64,000 bases of DNA from Tricholoma matsutake (taxonomy: Eukaryota; Basidiomycota; Agaricomycetes; Agaricales; Tricholomataceae). This document shows, in pieces, positions 11,401-22,918 of this stretch. The notes beneath the pieces are model-generated. The model searched no databases, was not told where the DNA came from, and saw only the letters and a list, made by a program, of their open reading frames with translations. The position numbers were made by a program, and so were the translations under genes. The first letter of the stretch is position 1, and each line of letters opens with the position of its first letter. The stretch spans positions 2,604,001 to 2,668,000 of the forward strand of contig AP026538.1 in assembly GCA_026075535.2 (NCBI GenBank), written 5' to 3'.

Positions 11401-13080
11401 TGTTAGATGGAGGAGTAGTTTTTGTGCTTTTTTGAACCAAGGCCCATTCCATATTGCTGTGTGGCCACTCTAAAAAAGGGTCACTCGGTCCCCATCTGAC
11501 AGCTTTATGAATTGTTGGAGACATGTAGTCTTCACCTTTCAGTTGTCTGTACAGAGCAATTAGACTGCTTCTTTGGTTTGCTTGAGCCATACACACAGGA
11601 AGCTTGCCTTCGAAATTGAGTTTTGTGATGCTGTCCAGTATTTCAAGCTCACAGAATTCTTGTCTTAATGCTCCTGAGGCACCACCAGTAATTTTGTGTG
11701 GGTGGAAACCTGTCAAGATCAATGTGCCTGCTGCTGTAGAGTTTCTTGAGAGAGCTGTGTAATATGCCTGGTGTGATCTACTGTAGCTAAGGTCCACAAC
11801 ATTTTCTGGTCTTGTTTTTCCTTGGGAAGCATAGTCTGTCATTGCCCAGTTGGGCAGGACTTCAATTTGATTGTGTGAAATTGTCAGGGAGGTGTCATCA
11901 GGCAACAGACAAGAAGTGGTCACACTAGTCCATGTTAAAGGCACAACATTTGGAGGCAAGTTATCAAGCTGGACTTGAGATGGATGATTAATGAGGTGGA
12001 CAAAAAGTGTGTCCAGTATAGCAGTACCATCAGGTGTCTTACCTGCTTGCCAAGAGTAAACAACTGCTTCTTTCCCTTTAGTCATGCAAAGCTCAGTAGC
12101 AGAGTTGACATGAATCATAACTGGCATACCGATACAAAGAGAAAGCTTTCCAGGAATAAGGTTTGTATTTGCACATGGAGATTGTGCCCATAGTATTTTT
12201 TGGACTTCAACAGGAATTGCAGCATGCTTTATGGAACATTTGTGGCTCCCCTTGAGACTCTTTTTTCACTCTTTGGATTCTTTCAAAGGCATTGAATCTT
12301 GAGAGAAAAAGTGGTGCAAGGATTGCTTTGTCTTAGCAGCAAAACAAAGTGAGCCGAGGCAGTTTACTTCATCCTTATGGGCATTTAAGGCAGTGATAAT
12401 GGACACATTTCTGAACTGCTTTTGCTTCATATTTGGTTTGCCTTGACCTGGGCTAGAAATACAACTATTTAGAAATGTAATGTCTGCAGGGGTACATGCT
12501 TTGTACTGCATGTTTTCCAAAGCAGCACAAAATTTTGTGTCTTCTGGTGACTCATTCTTTTGCCTCATATTTTTCTGCAGAATTACAACTGTTGTCACCT
12601 GGTGTCACAAGGCCTTGCACATCACAGCCTCTTGGTCATACAATGATTTTGGGTTAACCCCTACAGTTTGACTGTAAAGAGATGCATTTTCTTGTCCAAT
12701 TGCAGGTGGAAGTTGTGCAAAATCCCCTGTGAAAATCATGTTGAGGCCTCCAAAAGGGCTTTCAGGATTGTTGTTGATCTGAGCCAGCCATGCACTTATA
12801 AGATATATGTCTCTGCAGCACAGCATGGATACTTCATCCAAAAACACATAGTCAACACCTTGCAGCCTAGTTTTCACTTGTGCCAGCTGTGTTGCTGATG
12901 TTTTTTCTCCCTCTGAGTTGATTCCAAACATAGAGTGGTAGGTTGACCCACTCAAGAGAGCAGCTGCACTGCCTGTTGGTGCAACTACAACCAGCCTATG
13001 TGATTCTTTCTTCTGCCTGAACAGTTCAATAAGTGCTTCCAGTACTCGGGTCAGCCATTCCAGACATATTCATCTTTAGT
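11400..13080 (-). pseudogene. Helitron 1 Pif1-like helicase relic, P-loop deleted
   Basis: Helicase motifs visible: VVVAPTGSAAALLSG (motif Ia), YVFLDEVSML (motif II), MIFTGDFAQLPPAIG (motif III). Motif I should lie just upstream, but near 13,045-13,060 the reading goes from SGMA directly to TRVLEALIELF in a shifted frame. About 11 nt encoding the Gly-Thr-Gly-Lys of Walker A are missing. Further stops fall at about 12,600 and 12,260. Without Walker A the protein could not bind ATP. Confidence 0.7.
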
Positions 13081-13484
13081 TGATCTGGACTTTCACTACA
13101 GGAATGGTTAGCTACAGATCAATAGGCCCTTTCTTGCTCTTCATTCAGATCATATTTTTTCAAAACTGCATTTATAGTGGGGCCCCATTACAAAGATTCA
13201 AAGGTCTGAGTTAGATGACTTTTAGTTACTATCTTAACCTCATTTCGCACAGATGTCTTTAGTTTAGTGTTGTTGTCAGCAGGCTTTATAGCATGTAAGT
13301 GTTGTCTCCTTTGTTTTAACACCTGGGCATGTTTGCTTACCACTGCTGCCTTCCATTGGGATGCTGACTAAACAGTAGTTGGTACAGCTGGTGTTAGGTT
13401 GACACCATCTGGTAAAAGCTTTGCATTACATTCTGTCCACCCAGTTACTGTCAAAACATGGTTAATGGCATTCATTAATGAGTT

Positions 13485-15974
13485 TCATGCTTTGGTATTC
13501 TTTCCAATTGCAACAGATAGCTCAATATCCTCTGCAAAATTCTGAGCACAATTATCCTCAGTATAATCATTTATGACTGTCTGGTCCAAATCTTTTAGTG
13601 CAGCTTCATCTGCAAGCCAGGTGGGAAGTGACATTGTGCCCTTTTTCATCTGAGCATGAAAATCATCTTGAGCATCCCAAACATTCATACTGGATGTTCA
13701 TGTTGCGCATTAGCTGAGTGGGCCATGTTCCAAAATTGTAAGCTGTAAATGCATCATTCCAGAGCTCATCATCTTGTTTCAAGTCATGTCCTGTATGCCA
13801 TGGTTTGAATAATGTTAACATTGCACTACAATAGTACTCTCGGTCACCTTGATCACTTCTTGGTAGAGTAGATCCTATAAGGTTGGGTATTGATGCAGCA
13901 TCCTGGGAAAGCCACTGGGTACAATGAGACTTCTCCAAAGGGTGGTCTGATGCAAAGTCAAAAAGCATCTGCTTGGAGGTGTTTGTCAGATCAGGTTGTG
14001 TGCAGTCCTCACCATCACTTTCACTGTCTGTGTGTAAGTATTCATCATTTTTAACAGCTTTGGCTTTTTTTGGTTTGGGTTTTTTTACTCATCTGCCTTG
14101 AGCAATCCAGTCATATAGGCAAACAGATTCTAGCTCTGTGGGCTGAGAAATGTAATCAGTAACTGGAGACATTCCTACAACTTGATTACCTTGCTTGAAC
14201 AATGTTACATTCTCAGTGTCCTGTTTACCATCTAGTGTGTCATCTTGTGGTGTCCATGGGGACCATGCATTGCTCACAAAAGACTGCCAATAAAAAGGTG
14301 TGAACATGTGGCTGGTATAGTGATCCAGAAGTCCCAGAAGGTACATGCAAATCATTGGGGCCCCCATCTCCAGCTTTGCAGTCAAATAATTCACAATTTT
14401 TGTTATCAGCTTGCAGGCTTTTTGTTGATGTGACTCAAGGCCTGCAAGCATTTCAGTAATTTTTTGGAACATGGATTTCACAGTTTCAAATATGACATGA
14501 GTTTTCAGAGTAGGCTTTGTTACATAATTGATTACATAAAGTAACACTCCTTTGATTGCTGTGCCTGAGCGCAAGCTTGTAACATCTATATTGCAACGAA
14601 AGAGGTAAGTGACAACATATGTAACAGTGTTGATCCAAGGCTCCCCCTTTTTCATATTTATATGGCCAGTCTCATCATCTACCTCTGCTTTTGTGAAAAG
14701 TGGTCTTGGAAAGCAAGCCTTGCATTTTCCCCATATATTGTCCAGGCACCCTACAAAGGAGCAGAATATGTGAGCCATCTCTGTTTTTATTTGTTGCACA
14801 TTTGTGAATATTAGATCTGAGAATGATGTCATCTACTGTTGATTTGAAACAAGATCACCATGATGTTAGTGCTTCACATTGCTTACATCCATCACAGTTT
14901 TCTGTAAGGCATTGAGTAGGTGGTGCTTCAGGCATTGTCTCTGTAGCCAGGTTAAGCAGAGGCTTTCCTCTGCAGCCTCTCTAGAGCCAGCAACAAAATC
15001 ACCAGAATGGGTACTTTCTAAGTATTCAATCAAGCTTTTGCAAAAGTCAGAACTAGGGTCTGTGATTCTCTGGTGCATATCATCTGGAGACATTGTGCCT
15101 TTAATCCATGATAGCATGTGTAAATGCAAAGTTAGACATCCTTGTTGTTCAACAGTACCATAGTATCCTGATGTATCTCCATAAACCCCACTGTGGGCTG
15201 TTCCAACTCCCAGAACATGTTTAATAAACATTGTTGTCATAAAGTAAAAAACCAGGCACCTGCAACAGGGTTTTCAGCAATCAGTTGATACTTTTTATCT
15301 GCAGAAAGTGGCCAAGGGGAAAAAGATTCATTATGACCTGCAAAGTACAAGCATATAGGGTCTGCTGGAGACAAAGTTATATACCAGAGTGGAGCTCCCA
15401 GTGCTACTATAAGGGACCAAATTTCATTGCACATGTATTTTTTGCTAGTAACGGACCCTTTAACTTTCCCACTAACATGGTCCAAGTCTTTTATTATTTG
15501 AAAGCACATTTTCTCATCCACAGTCAATGCTTTGACTGTTTCACCTTCTGACATGCATTTTCCAATATCTGCCAAAACCTCTTGGTTAACATTTAAAAGC
15601 CGTGCTGCAATTGCCTTGAATTTTGCCCTTTCAGTTAGCAAGAAAGCTCCTGTTGTTGAGGCCTTTATTTGCTCATGACTGAAAGCGACAAAAGGAAATG
15701 CTATATCCTGCTGAAATCTCTTGTCATAATACATTAGCAAAAATTCCTTGTGAGCCTTTTCAGACAGTGTACCATTTCCAATACCACCTAAACCATAAGG
15801 GAACAGCCAAGGAAAGATTTGGGGGTACAGATTTGGGTTGTTGTATATAGACTGAGGCTCTGCTGCATGTGACATAGATAGTGCTGCACCTTTGTTGTTC
15901 CAATGTTTTAGTGCAATCCCTTTTAATGCTGCTACAGTCTTGGTTGCCAGTTGTGTTCCTGTAGGGTGTAGCAT
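13485..15974 (-). pseudogene. Helitron 1 Rep (HUH endonuclease) relic
   Basis: The N-terminal block contains YPQIFPWLFPYGLGGIGN, typical of the Helitron-like N domain. The HUH motif is present as TLHLHML near 15,130, and the tyrosine motif as LLYVINYVTK near 14,540. A frameshift occurs at about 15,240, where the -FFTL end leads into an MTTMFIKHVLGVG block. In-frame stops follow at about 14,863 and between 14,089 and 13,968, with another frame change near 13,680. Rep nicks and joins DNA during rolling-circle transposition; this copy cannot be intact. Confidence 0.75.
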
Positions 15975-16135
15975 GGGTCACACCATGGGTAAAATTTAAC
16001 ACACCACACCTGCACCTGTCAACACCGCACCTGTTTTAACACCACAACCGCGGTGACAGGTTTAACCCACAGTCTGTCATAAAACACTGCAGGTGTGACA
16101 CCGTGTATATACACTGTGGTTTTGACTACATTTTT
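15962..16135. other. Putative hAT-like terminus
   Basis: Begins TAGGGTGTAGCATGGGTCA at 15,962 and is followed by clustered AGGTG/CACCT words in both orientations (ACACCTGC, GGTGACAGG, GGTGTGACACC). It resembles the TIR and subterminal design of the hAT at 51,409 (TAGGCATCGGCATGGGTT). It truncates Helitron 1. No matching right end was found in the window, so this is a half element at best. The DNA from 16,136 to 16,304 shows nothing else. Confidence 0.35.
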
Positions 16136-16304
16136 GCCTCATATTTAGACATTCTACACTGTTGAACATCCTGCATTTGTATTATATAACCCCTTTACTA
16201 ACTTAACTACACCTTGTATACAATACTTAAGTCACAGACAATAAATCTTTGTACAGAGGGTCTTAGATTTAATTATTTTTGAAAAAAAAAGACACCTCCA
16301 CAGA

Positions 16305-17129
16305 GTGATGGAGGCATTTGTGTATCTCATAATTCTGATCATTGACTGGGCTGGTAGTTGTGGTGACCCATTTGCTAAAGGTGCTGATCCAAGCTTCGAG
16401 ACAATTGTGAAGAAGTTTTGGGACCAATCCTTTCAAACTGTGGAGGCTATGGATGCTGTTTATGCAGTAGTGAGTGATCATGTTTTATGCACTGTTCATG
16501 TTACAATATGGATCTCACAGGCCTCATCAGCTATCAGGAACTGGCAAAGTGATATTGGCAAATGCCCACTTGCAAATCTTTCCTGCACTTTCAAAGGCCC
16601 TGGAGCCATTCAAGTCATCTGCTCCTGCAATCAAATCTTATGTCCAACATTCCTTGACTAGTATGAATTTTGTGTACCATGACCCAGACACACATGATAT
16701 TTTTTTCTTTGCATGGTTGTTTACTGACTCTGAGTACCCAAGACAAAATCTGGATCATTCAGGTTGGATATGATGATGGCTCTCTTTGCCCAACATTTGA
16801 AGACTATCTTGAAGTGGTCTCACAAAGATCATGGAAAACCTTTGGGAGTGTTGGCACTTTGTGATGTGGCAGTGAGTGTTGTCATCTTTTTCTGCATCTT
16901 AGTAAACTTCTTTCAGAATGAGTGTGCATTGACACTTTGGAGTGCCAGCATAGTGCCAACCCCAGAGAGGATCAAAGGGTTCTTATAGAAACCATGGGCA
17001 TGCCAGGTTGCAGTGTACCTGATTCCCCTTGTGCAATTGGAGTCATGGTGCCCACAGGTCTTTGAGCTGGCTACCAGGATGATTGACCCAAACACTGTTG
17101 AGGACTTTCTTGATGATGATGATCACTGA
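16305..17129 (+). pseudogene. Degenerate gene, possibly DUF6532-like
   Basis: An open segment at 16,305-16,661 contains DPFAKGADPSFETIVKKFWD and AVYAVVSDHV. After a frame change near 16,555 the reading is FPALSKALEPFKSSAPAIKS and FVYHDPDTHD, and a third frame ends in VEDFLDDDDH at 17,129. The alternation of helices and the F-V-Y-x-DPD block recall the basidiomycete DUF6532 family, often found beside transposons, but the match is from memory and weak. At least two frameshifts make it a relic. It converges with the minus-strand relic at 17,071-18,117. Confidence 0.25.
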
Positions 17130-18117
17130 GATCAAGGCTATTAAAAGATTGCTGAAGTTCTTCGATGATGTCATGATCATGATTGAGTGTTGTGTCTGGT
17201 GTCAGGTTAGGATCAGGTGCATGTGTGGCTATGGTGGCAGCCCTATGTTCCTGCTGTGTGTCCTTGACATGGACAGCACTTTCGTGTGATTCATGAATAG
17301 CATTATCAGTTCTGGTGGTGATTGATTGGCCATTGGAGTTCTTTTCTGTGGGAATGGGTATACAAGTGGAGCATTGTGTGGGTGCCAGTGTTGTAGAGTC
17401 TTGAGCCTTGCTCATAGACTTGACGTTCATATTCTATTTCTGTTGCACTGTGATTACTGACATGTGACTGTGACAGGTGTCTACCCCAAAGAGGCCATGT
17501 CGTTGAGTTGTGTGTTTCTTTCCTGGACTCATATTCCTTTGCTTTTACTTATTTCTGCTGAATTGATTGGTTCTCCAACAGTTCAAGATCCCTTGCCTAC
17601 TGCAAGAACCACTGTTTTTATCAAGTTCCTCAGCTCAATCTTCTTGATCATTCTTGGAGCGACTAGCCAAAGAAGGACTTTCTGATCGATGGCTCTCAGC
17701 ATTTTGGGTTTCCACTTTGACGTGCCTAATTAACTTTTTGACATTTAGTGTTCTATGTTCTGTATCTACCGATTGCTTCTCTACCATATGTGTGCCTGTC
17801 TGGATTCTGGAGCCTGGAATGTAGGGTTGAGTGGCATTGTCTGGAGGGTCCCGCACTTGAACTGGGGCAGGTGACACCAGTCAATAGGATCCACAGACAA
17901 TGTTTGTCTCCCTGAGCCATTGTCCCCTTTTCAGTATGCATTCGTATGCTTCCCTTTTTAGACAATCCTCCTGGGCTCTTCTTTCTTTGATCATTTCCAG
18001 CTTAATTAGTTTAAATTGTTGATCTGCAGTCAGACTGGTGCAAGAGCATGCACATGGTCCATTCTCTCTCTCATTTTTGTATTTAGGTGTCCTGCCACCT
18101 GTTGAATGCAGCATCAA
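17071..18117 (-). pseudogene. Unrecognised minus-strand gene relic
   Basis: Segments at 18,117-17,881, 17,877-17,635 and 17,430-17,071 share one frame and are separated by in-frame stops (the first break is a TGA). The first part has a CACSC cluster and a charged helical stretch (KLIKLEMIKERRAQEDCLKR) that could form a coiled coil. The rest is low-complexity, rich in Ser, Thr, His and Gln. No family was recognised. Frame continuity across about 350 codons suggests a former gene. Confidence 0.3.
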
Positions 18118-18324
18118 ATCTTTCCCTGCTCTTTTACATCACTGTTCCCTGAAGTTTGTCCTCTACAAGAGAGGACCAAGTTTTCTACACAAAAAGGTGT
18201 AGTACAAGTATTTATAGTTTTTGGAACTGAGTTCTCACCTTCCAGATCCCTCAAGAATTGGGTTCTGGCAAGTTATGACTACAGCTTCATACATCAAGAT
18301 GCAATCCTTCTGATTCTCCAGTAA

Positions 18325-20221
18325 TTTACACTCCCCCATATGTTCCACATGGACTGTGTGGAGTCCGACCATCTGGTGACCAAAATGAAAAATTACACCC
18401 CCTTTGGCATGGACTCTGCCCCAGTCTGCGCGGAGTCCACATAAGTCCACATGGAGTCCGCATAAATCTGCACAGACTCTGACCATGTGGTGACCCAAAT
18501 GAAGAATTGAGGTGTGGGTTGATGGCATATGGGTGGGTTTGTTCTGCCATACAGGATAAACAAAAATTTATGTTATTTATTAACTATTTAAAATACTTTC
18601 AACATCAAAAAAAAACAAGGATGCCCCCACAATGGGGGACATTTTATTGGTAGTATTAAATACAAAAAAAGTTGCCCCCCTGCCGAAGAGGGGGGCAGTA
18701 GACTATAGAATAAAATAAATAACCCACCATCTCACTAGCATGCAAGACGGCAGGGGCGGGTGCGTTCATTGTTGGCCCTCTCTCGTGGCCCCCTCTTGTC
18801 CCCCCTCACCGTTCCCCATTGGTCTGTACACACCCCCCTTGCTCATCGTTGTTCCACCTGCGATCCACCCCATGAGCAGTTGCTCATGAGGCTGGGGGTG
18901 GGTGGTGCATCGTTGTCTCCTGTCCCTGCGCCTGGGCATCATTCCACCCACGTTCCACCCCACGAGCAGTTGCTCATGAGGCTGGGGGCAGGTGGTGCAC
19001 TGTCATCTCCTGTCCCTGTGCCTGGGCATTGTTCCACCCACATTCCACCCCACAAGCAGTTGCTCGTGAGGCTGGGGGTGGGTGGCTTGTCATTGTTGTT
19101 GTTCCACCCATGATCCACCCCACAAGCAGTTGCTCGTGAGGCTGGGGGCAGGTGGTGCACTGTCATCTCCTGTCCCTGTGCCTGGGCATCATTCCACCCA
19201 TGTTCCACCCCACGAGCAGTTGCTCGTGAGGCTGGGGGTGGGTGGCTTGTCGTCATTTGTTGCCGTTGTCCCCCGTTTGGATTTCTGTCTTTTTTTTTTT
19301 CTTGGGGGGGGGGAGGGGTTTGGGTGCATCAGTGCGACATGGTGCATGTATGGGGGTTGGTGGGTGCTTACTAGGCAGGTATCCCCCTTCCGGGGTCTCC
19401 TGGCATCCCTCGGCACCCTCCTAGCCCATGTCGACAGCCTCACATCCCATTTGAACAGGGAGGAGGGGGATTGGGTGGGTGTGGGTGTGGGTTGCGCATT
19501 TTTTGTCGTGGCAGGTTGTCCCCAGTAGTATACAATCTAAAAAGCAATAAAATACAATTAGTTCATTGATAAAAACAAAAACAAAAAACAAAAAAAAAAC
19601 TTAACTATGGCCCAAATGACAGTTGCCGTCGTTTGGGCCTGCATTCCATCCAGTCGGCTCGTTTAAAGGTGGTGGTGATGGTGGGAGTGGGCATGGGAAT
19701 GGTGGTGGCATGCGTGCATGCAGTGGTGGTGGTGGTAGAGTGGAGGGGAGTGAGGGAGGTGGTGGCATCGATGGTGGTGGTGAGTGATGAGCTGGCAACG
19801 CGTTGATGACGTGGCTGTGTGCTTTGTCATACAAAGCCAAACAGTGGTATGTAGTGGCATCAATGCGACAACATAGCACTGGCTGTGTAGTGTAACAGTA
19901 ATGTGCATCTGTACTTTATTAGTTAACCATGAAGCTACGAGTTCAAACACCATTCGTGACATTATTTTGCTAAGCTCAAATGGGCTGCTCAGATGCATGC
20001 GGACTGTCCGACCTGGTCCGACCTGGTTGATCATGGACGCAGACGGACAAAATCCATGGAATCCGAATAAAATACACGGAATCCATGTTAGTCTGTACGG
20101 ATCCATGCAGACTGGCACACCCTGTTGCACAGCTAAAATGGTTTATTGTATGGATTGCAAATCTGTGCAGAGTCTGTGTAATTCCACACAGATCTGCGTG
20201 GAACATATGGGGCAGTGTAAA
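18325..20221. mobile_element. TIR element X2 (family X)
   Basis: Left TIR TTTACACTCCCCCATATG at 18,325 matches the inverted right end at 20,197-20,221 over 24 bp with one mismatch. The length is about 1.9 kb. Subterminal DNA holds clusters of GGAGTCC/GGACTC and GCAGACTG words in both orientations on both sides. There is no transposase; the interior carries a minisatellite (18,852-19,257), an A-rich tract (19,540-19,605) and GGTGGT repeats (19,660-19,790). No target duplication is clear. Open frames inside follow the repeats and are not called. Confidence 0.65.
18852..19257. repeat. Minisatellite of about 75-95 bp units, five copies
   Basis: Each unit runs TTCCACCC..., a CCACCCCACGAGCAG-type core, TTGCTCGTGAGGCTGGGGG and a variable tail (GGTGCACTGTCATCTCCTG or GGCTTGTC). 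Units start near 18,852, 18,950, 19,032, 19,106 and 19,192. The core GAGCAGTTGCTC is self-complementary. The repeats are confined to X2. Confidence 0.75.
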
Positions 20222-20288
20222 GACCTCCAAGAAGAGGAAGAAAAAACAAGTCAAGAATTAGATAGTTGATTTTATAACTTCTGATAAT

Positions 20289-22531
20289 TTGCTTGGATTT
20301 TGCAGAATTTTTCTTATGGCTGATTTGATTTCTTATGTCTGGATGTGTGTTTTGATCATGGTGACCATCTTCAAGCAGCTCCCAAATTGGAGCATCATAT
20401 TTGGAGGACTTGTGTTGTTTCCCACTGTTTCTGCATTGTCTAATGCTGGTCCTTTCCCTGATATTTCATTCAATGTCTTCAGCCAATTTATCCAAGCACA
20501 TTTGGGTTCAGACATTACACTATCTCAAGTCCTTGCTGTTCTGTTTACCTTAACAGAAAATATGGATTTGTTTAGCTTGCATGCAAGACAGCAGAATCCC
20601 AAGTATTCAGGAGAAGCTCGCTCCCCACCTTCTGCCTGGATAAAATGCCTTGCACACAAATTACAAGAAAGACTGGGAACAGATCAAAACCAGTTATATG
20701 CTGATCAGGAGACTGCAGTCTCAGATACTGTCAATGTGATTTGTACAAATCTTGATGCTTTGGCAAAAACTTTGGGGTTGTATCCATATGATTCCAATGG
20801 GAAATTCAAAGGAAAACTAAAGGCAGTTTCTCATGAATCAATCCAACCTGTTCATATAATTTGTCCAGAGGCTGTTGTATGTCAAACTGCAAAGTGCAAG
20901 CCTCAATCCTTGGTTGTAGGAGTAAAGCTCAGAGACATACCCCGAGTTACTTTAATTAAAGGATGCACAGCACATGCCAATGTTCAAGTACTCACTGGGC
21001 AATGTCCAGGATGCAAAACTTTGTATTCTGCAGATCATGAGCATGTTACAGAACCAGGAGATAAACATACGACAGTATACCTGAATAATGCCAAATACCT
21101 CAAGGTTGGACAAAGTTTATGGGTTGATTGGGTTTTTGCAGAAGGAGTTGTCAATGGAGTGTATAGTTTTCATGCATCAGCTGCAGCATATACCGAGTAT
21201 TGGAACAACAGCTTTAGCAGTTATTCTCAGATTCCTATCAAAGTATCTTGCTGTCAAATTTGGCAAGTGTTTGTTTAAGAAACAATTTGTTCAATTGCAG
21301 CCTCATCAAATATCAATATGGAACTTCAGGATCCCTTAGCAATTGATGATGTTATGAAAGAAGCATTTGAACTGCTGGGTGAAAATGGAATTATATGTCC
21401 AGCTGATCAGCATGCATGTGCAGAATGCACCCAGGCATATAGGCACACATCAGATATAATGCCCAATGTTGATCCTGCAGCAGTTGTTGGAGTGGATGAA
21501 AATAGCAGAGTACCTGGACTTGTTGAAGGAGCTGACTTAACAAATCCTAGCTTACCTAATCAGCCACATGCACAAATCTCATTTAATGATGACATGGATA
21601 TTGATGATGCATCTGTCAATATGGTTGTTGTTGATGGCATTGTGATGGGCACAACTGTATGTAAATATATTTCATAATATGTATATCCAACTGAATTTTA
21701 TTTTAGCATTGTGCATATGACAATTGCACCTCTGAACTAACAACTCATTGTGGTGGTTCATTCTGTGCACTCCATGAGCAACAATATGGAACTAAGTGCC
21801 ATATGCATAACTGTGATAATCAGAAAGTGGGAAACACAAAGGCTTGTGCACAGCACCAAAGAGAATGGGATAAACATGTTCAGAATCATTCTCAACAAAG
21901 CTTTAATGGTACTAGAAGAATGTTATGGAGACCTGCAGAAAATTTGCCTTGGAATCCAGCACCTGGAAGTTATTCACAGCCTCATGATGAGCTGGCTCCA
22001 GAGCCAGATAGAGGTCATTATTTTACTCCTTCTCAAACTTACTGCATTGAAACAATATGTGCTCCATGTGGTACTGTAATTGCATGGGCAAAGTTTGCAA
22101 AGTCTGAGTCTCCAACAAATATTCTGGAGTTTCTAGAAAGTGTATATCCAACTGAGGAATCATGTCCAGATTATATCTGCATTGACAAAGCTTGTCTTGT
22201 ACTCCATACTGCTGTCGCAAATGGAAGTTGGGATAGAATCTGGAAAAAGACTACTCGCTTTATTGTTGATTCCTACCATTACACTAATCATCGTACAACT
22301 GATGAGCTATGTAGGAAATGGTGTAATCCTGCCCCTCAAGATGGATCTGCACTCAACCTTGTTATTGTAGCACAAGATGATGCTGGAACATCATATTATA
22401 AAAGGGCTTTCAATACACAGGTACAGTATTGTGTTTTATTTGATATCTATAATAATTAATATGTGAAATAGGCATGTGAACAACTCAATGCATGGCTTGG
22501 TGGTTTTGCTGGTTTTTGCATTCCATGTTAG
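20289..22531 (+). pseudogene. KDZ-family transposase with CxC5/CxC6-like clusters
   Basis: Exon 1 (20,289-21,656) has an N-terminal helical region and a cysteine cluster (CPEAVVCQTAKC...CPGCKTLY), one in-frame TAA at 21,276-21,278 (WQVFV-stop-ETI), then CPADQHACAECTQ. Intron 1 is 21,657-21,706. Exon 2 (21,707-22,420) starts HCAYDNCTSELTTHC, holds a second cluster with CHMHNCDNQK, then the DDE-type core: YICIDKACLVLH and FIVDSYHYTNH supply two Asp. Intron 2 is 22,421-22,471. Exon 3 starts ACEQLNAWLGGF, giving the Glu, and stops at 22,531, so the usual C-terminal end is lost. The cluster-plus-DDE order fits Kyakuja-Dileera-Zisupton transposases of Agaricomycetes. A start at 20,319 (MADL) is also possible, since TTTTGCAG precedes. 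Confidence 0.7.
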
Positions 22532-22828
22532 TTTATCATGCTCAGTATGTTTTAGAAAAGCAGAAACAGAAGGACATAAATGAAGAGAAGGATGATGATG
22601 ATGATTAGTATGTAAATAGTTAGGTTTCATTAAGTACTCTGCTTCGGATTCTCCCTCAATATGATCCCAGACATCTTGCATAAATCTGCCTAATTTATCT
22701 TGTCAAAGTCATTTTCAAACTTGAGTTAATCATTCAGAGAGTGTGTATAATACTAAGGAGAAAAATATAGAAAGGATATCTTGATGGTGCCATATTTCAC
22801 ACAATGATAGTATATGCCATCACTATAT
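22532..22828. other. Non-coding stretch after KDZ relic
   Basis: About 300 bp, A/T-rich, with no coding signal or recognised repeat up to the start of the 90-bp tandem unit at 22,829. It may be the 3' part of the KDZ element, but no right TIR was identified with confidence. Confidence 0.3.
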
Positions 22829-22918
22829 ATATGGTAGGTCACATGACTACACAAGGGTGATTTCCAAACTCGGCTCAAAATTCTGGTGAGAATGGTATAT
22901 AACATCACTATGTTCCAT
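22829..22918. repeat. Tandem repeat unit 1 (left of Helitron 2)
   Basis: A 90-bp unit from ATATGGTAGGTCACATG to CATCACTATGTTCCAT. The same unit recurs at 32,681-32,770 and, more diverged, at 32,771-32,855. Removing 22,919-32,680 brings the three units into tandem, which fixes the Helitron 2 borders. Confidence 0.8.

Larger units (their letters stand above)
10703..15974 (-). mobile_element. Helitron 1, degenerate, 5'-truncated
   Basis: Minus-strand Rep (about 15,974-13,485), Pif1-like helicase (about 13,080-11,400) and a C-terminal cysteine-rich tail (about 11,400-10,703) in Helitron order. The Rep N-terminal region normally upstream is missing beyond 15,974, where a hAT-like terminus begins at 15,962. 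No terminal hairpin or canonical 3' end was identified near 10,703. Confidence 0.75.

Noticed and set aside
18840..19260. CRISPR-like spacing of repeats
   Set aside because: Units are contiguous variable minisatellite copies without unique spacers, in a eukaryotic context.
18760..19528. Open frames of 105-148 codons on both strands in X2
   Set aside because: They follow the minisatellite units in several frames at once, which is typical of repeat-driven open frames.
19880..19955. tRNA-like A-box (TAGTGTAACAG) and B-box-like (GAGTTCAAACAC) words, possible tRNA or SINE
   Set aside because: No acceptor or T-arm pairing could be drawn and the spacing is loose; judged chance, though a SINE remnant is not excluded.
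21267..21300. Possible intron in the KDZ gene around the TAA at 21,276
   Set aside because: The flanking GT sites do not restore the downstream frame, while reading straight through gives the expected family sequence with a single TAA.
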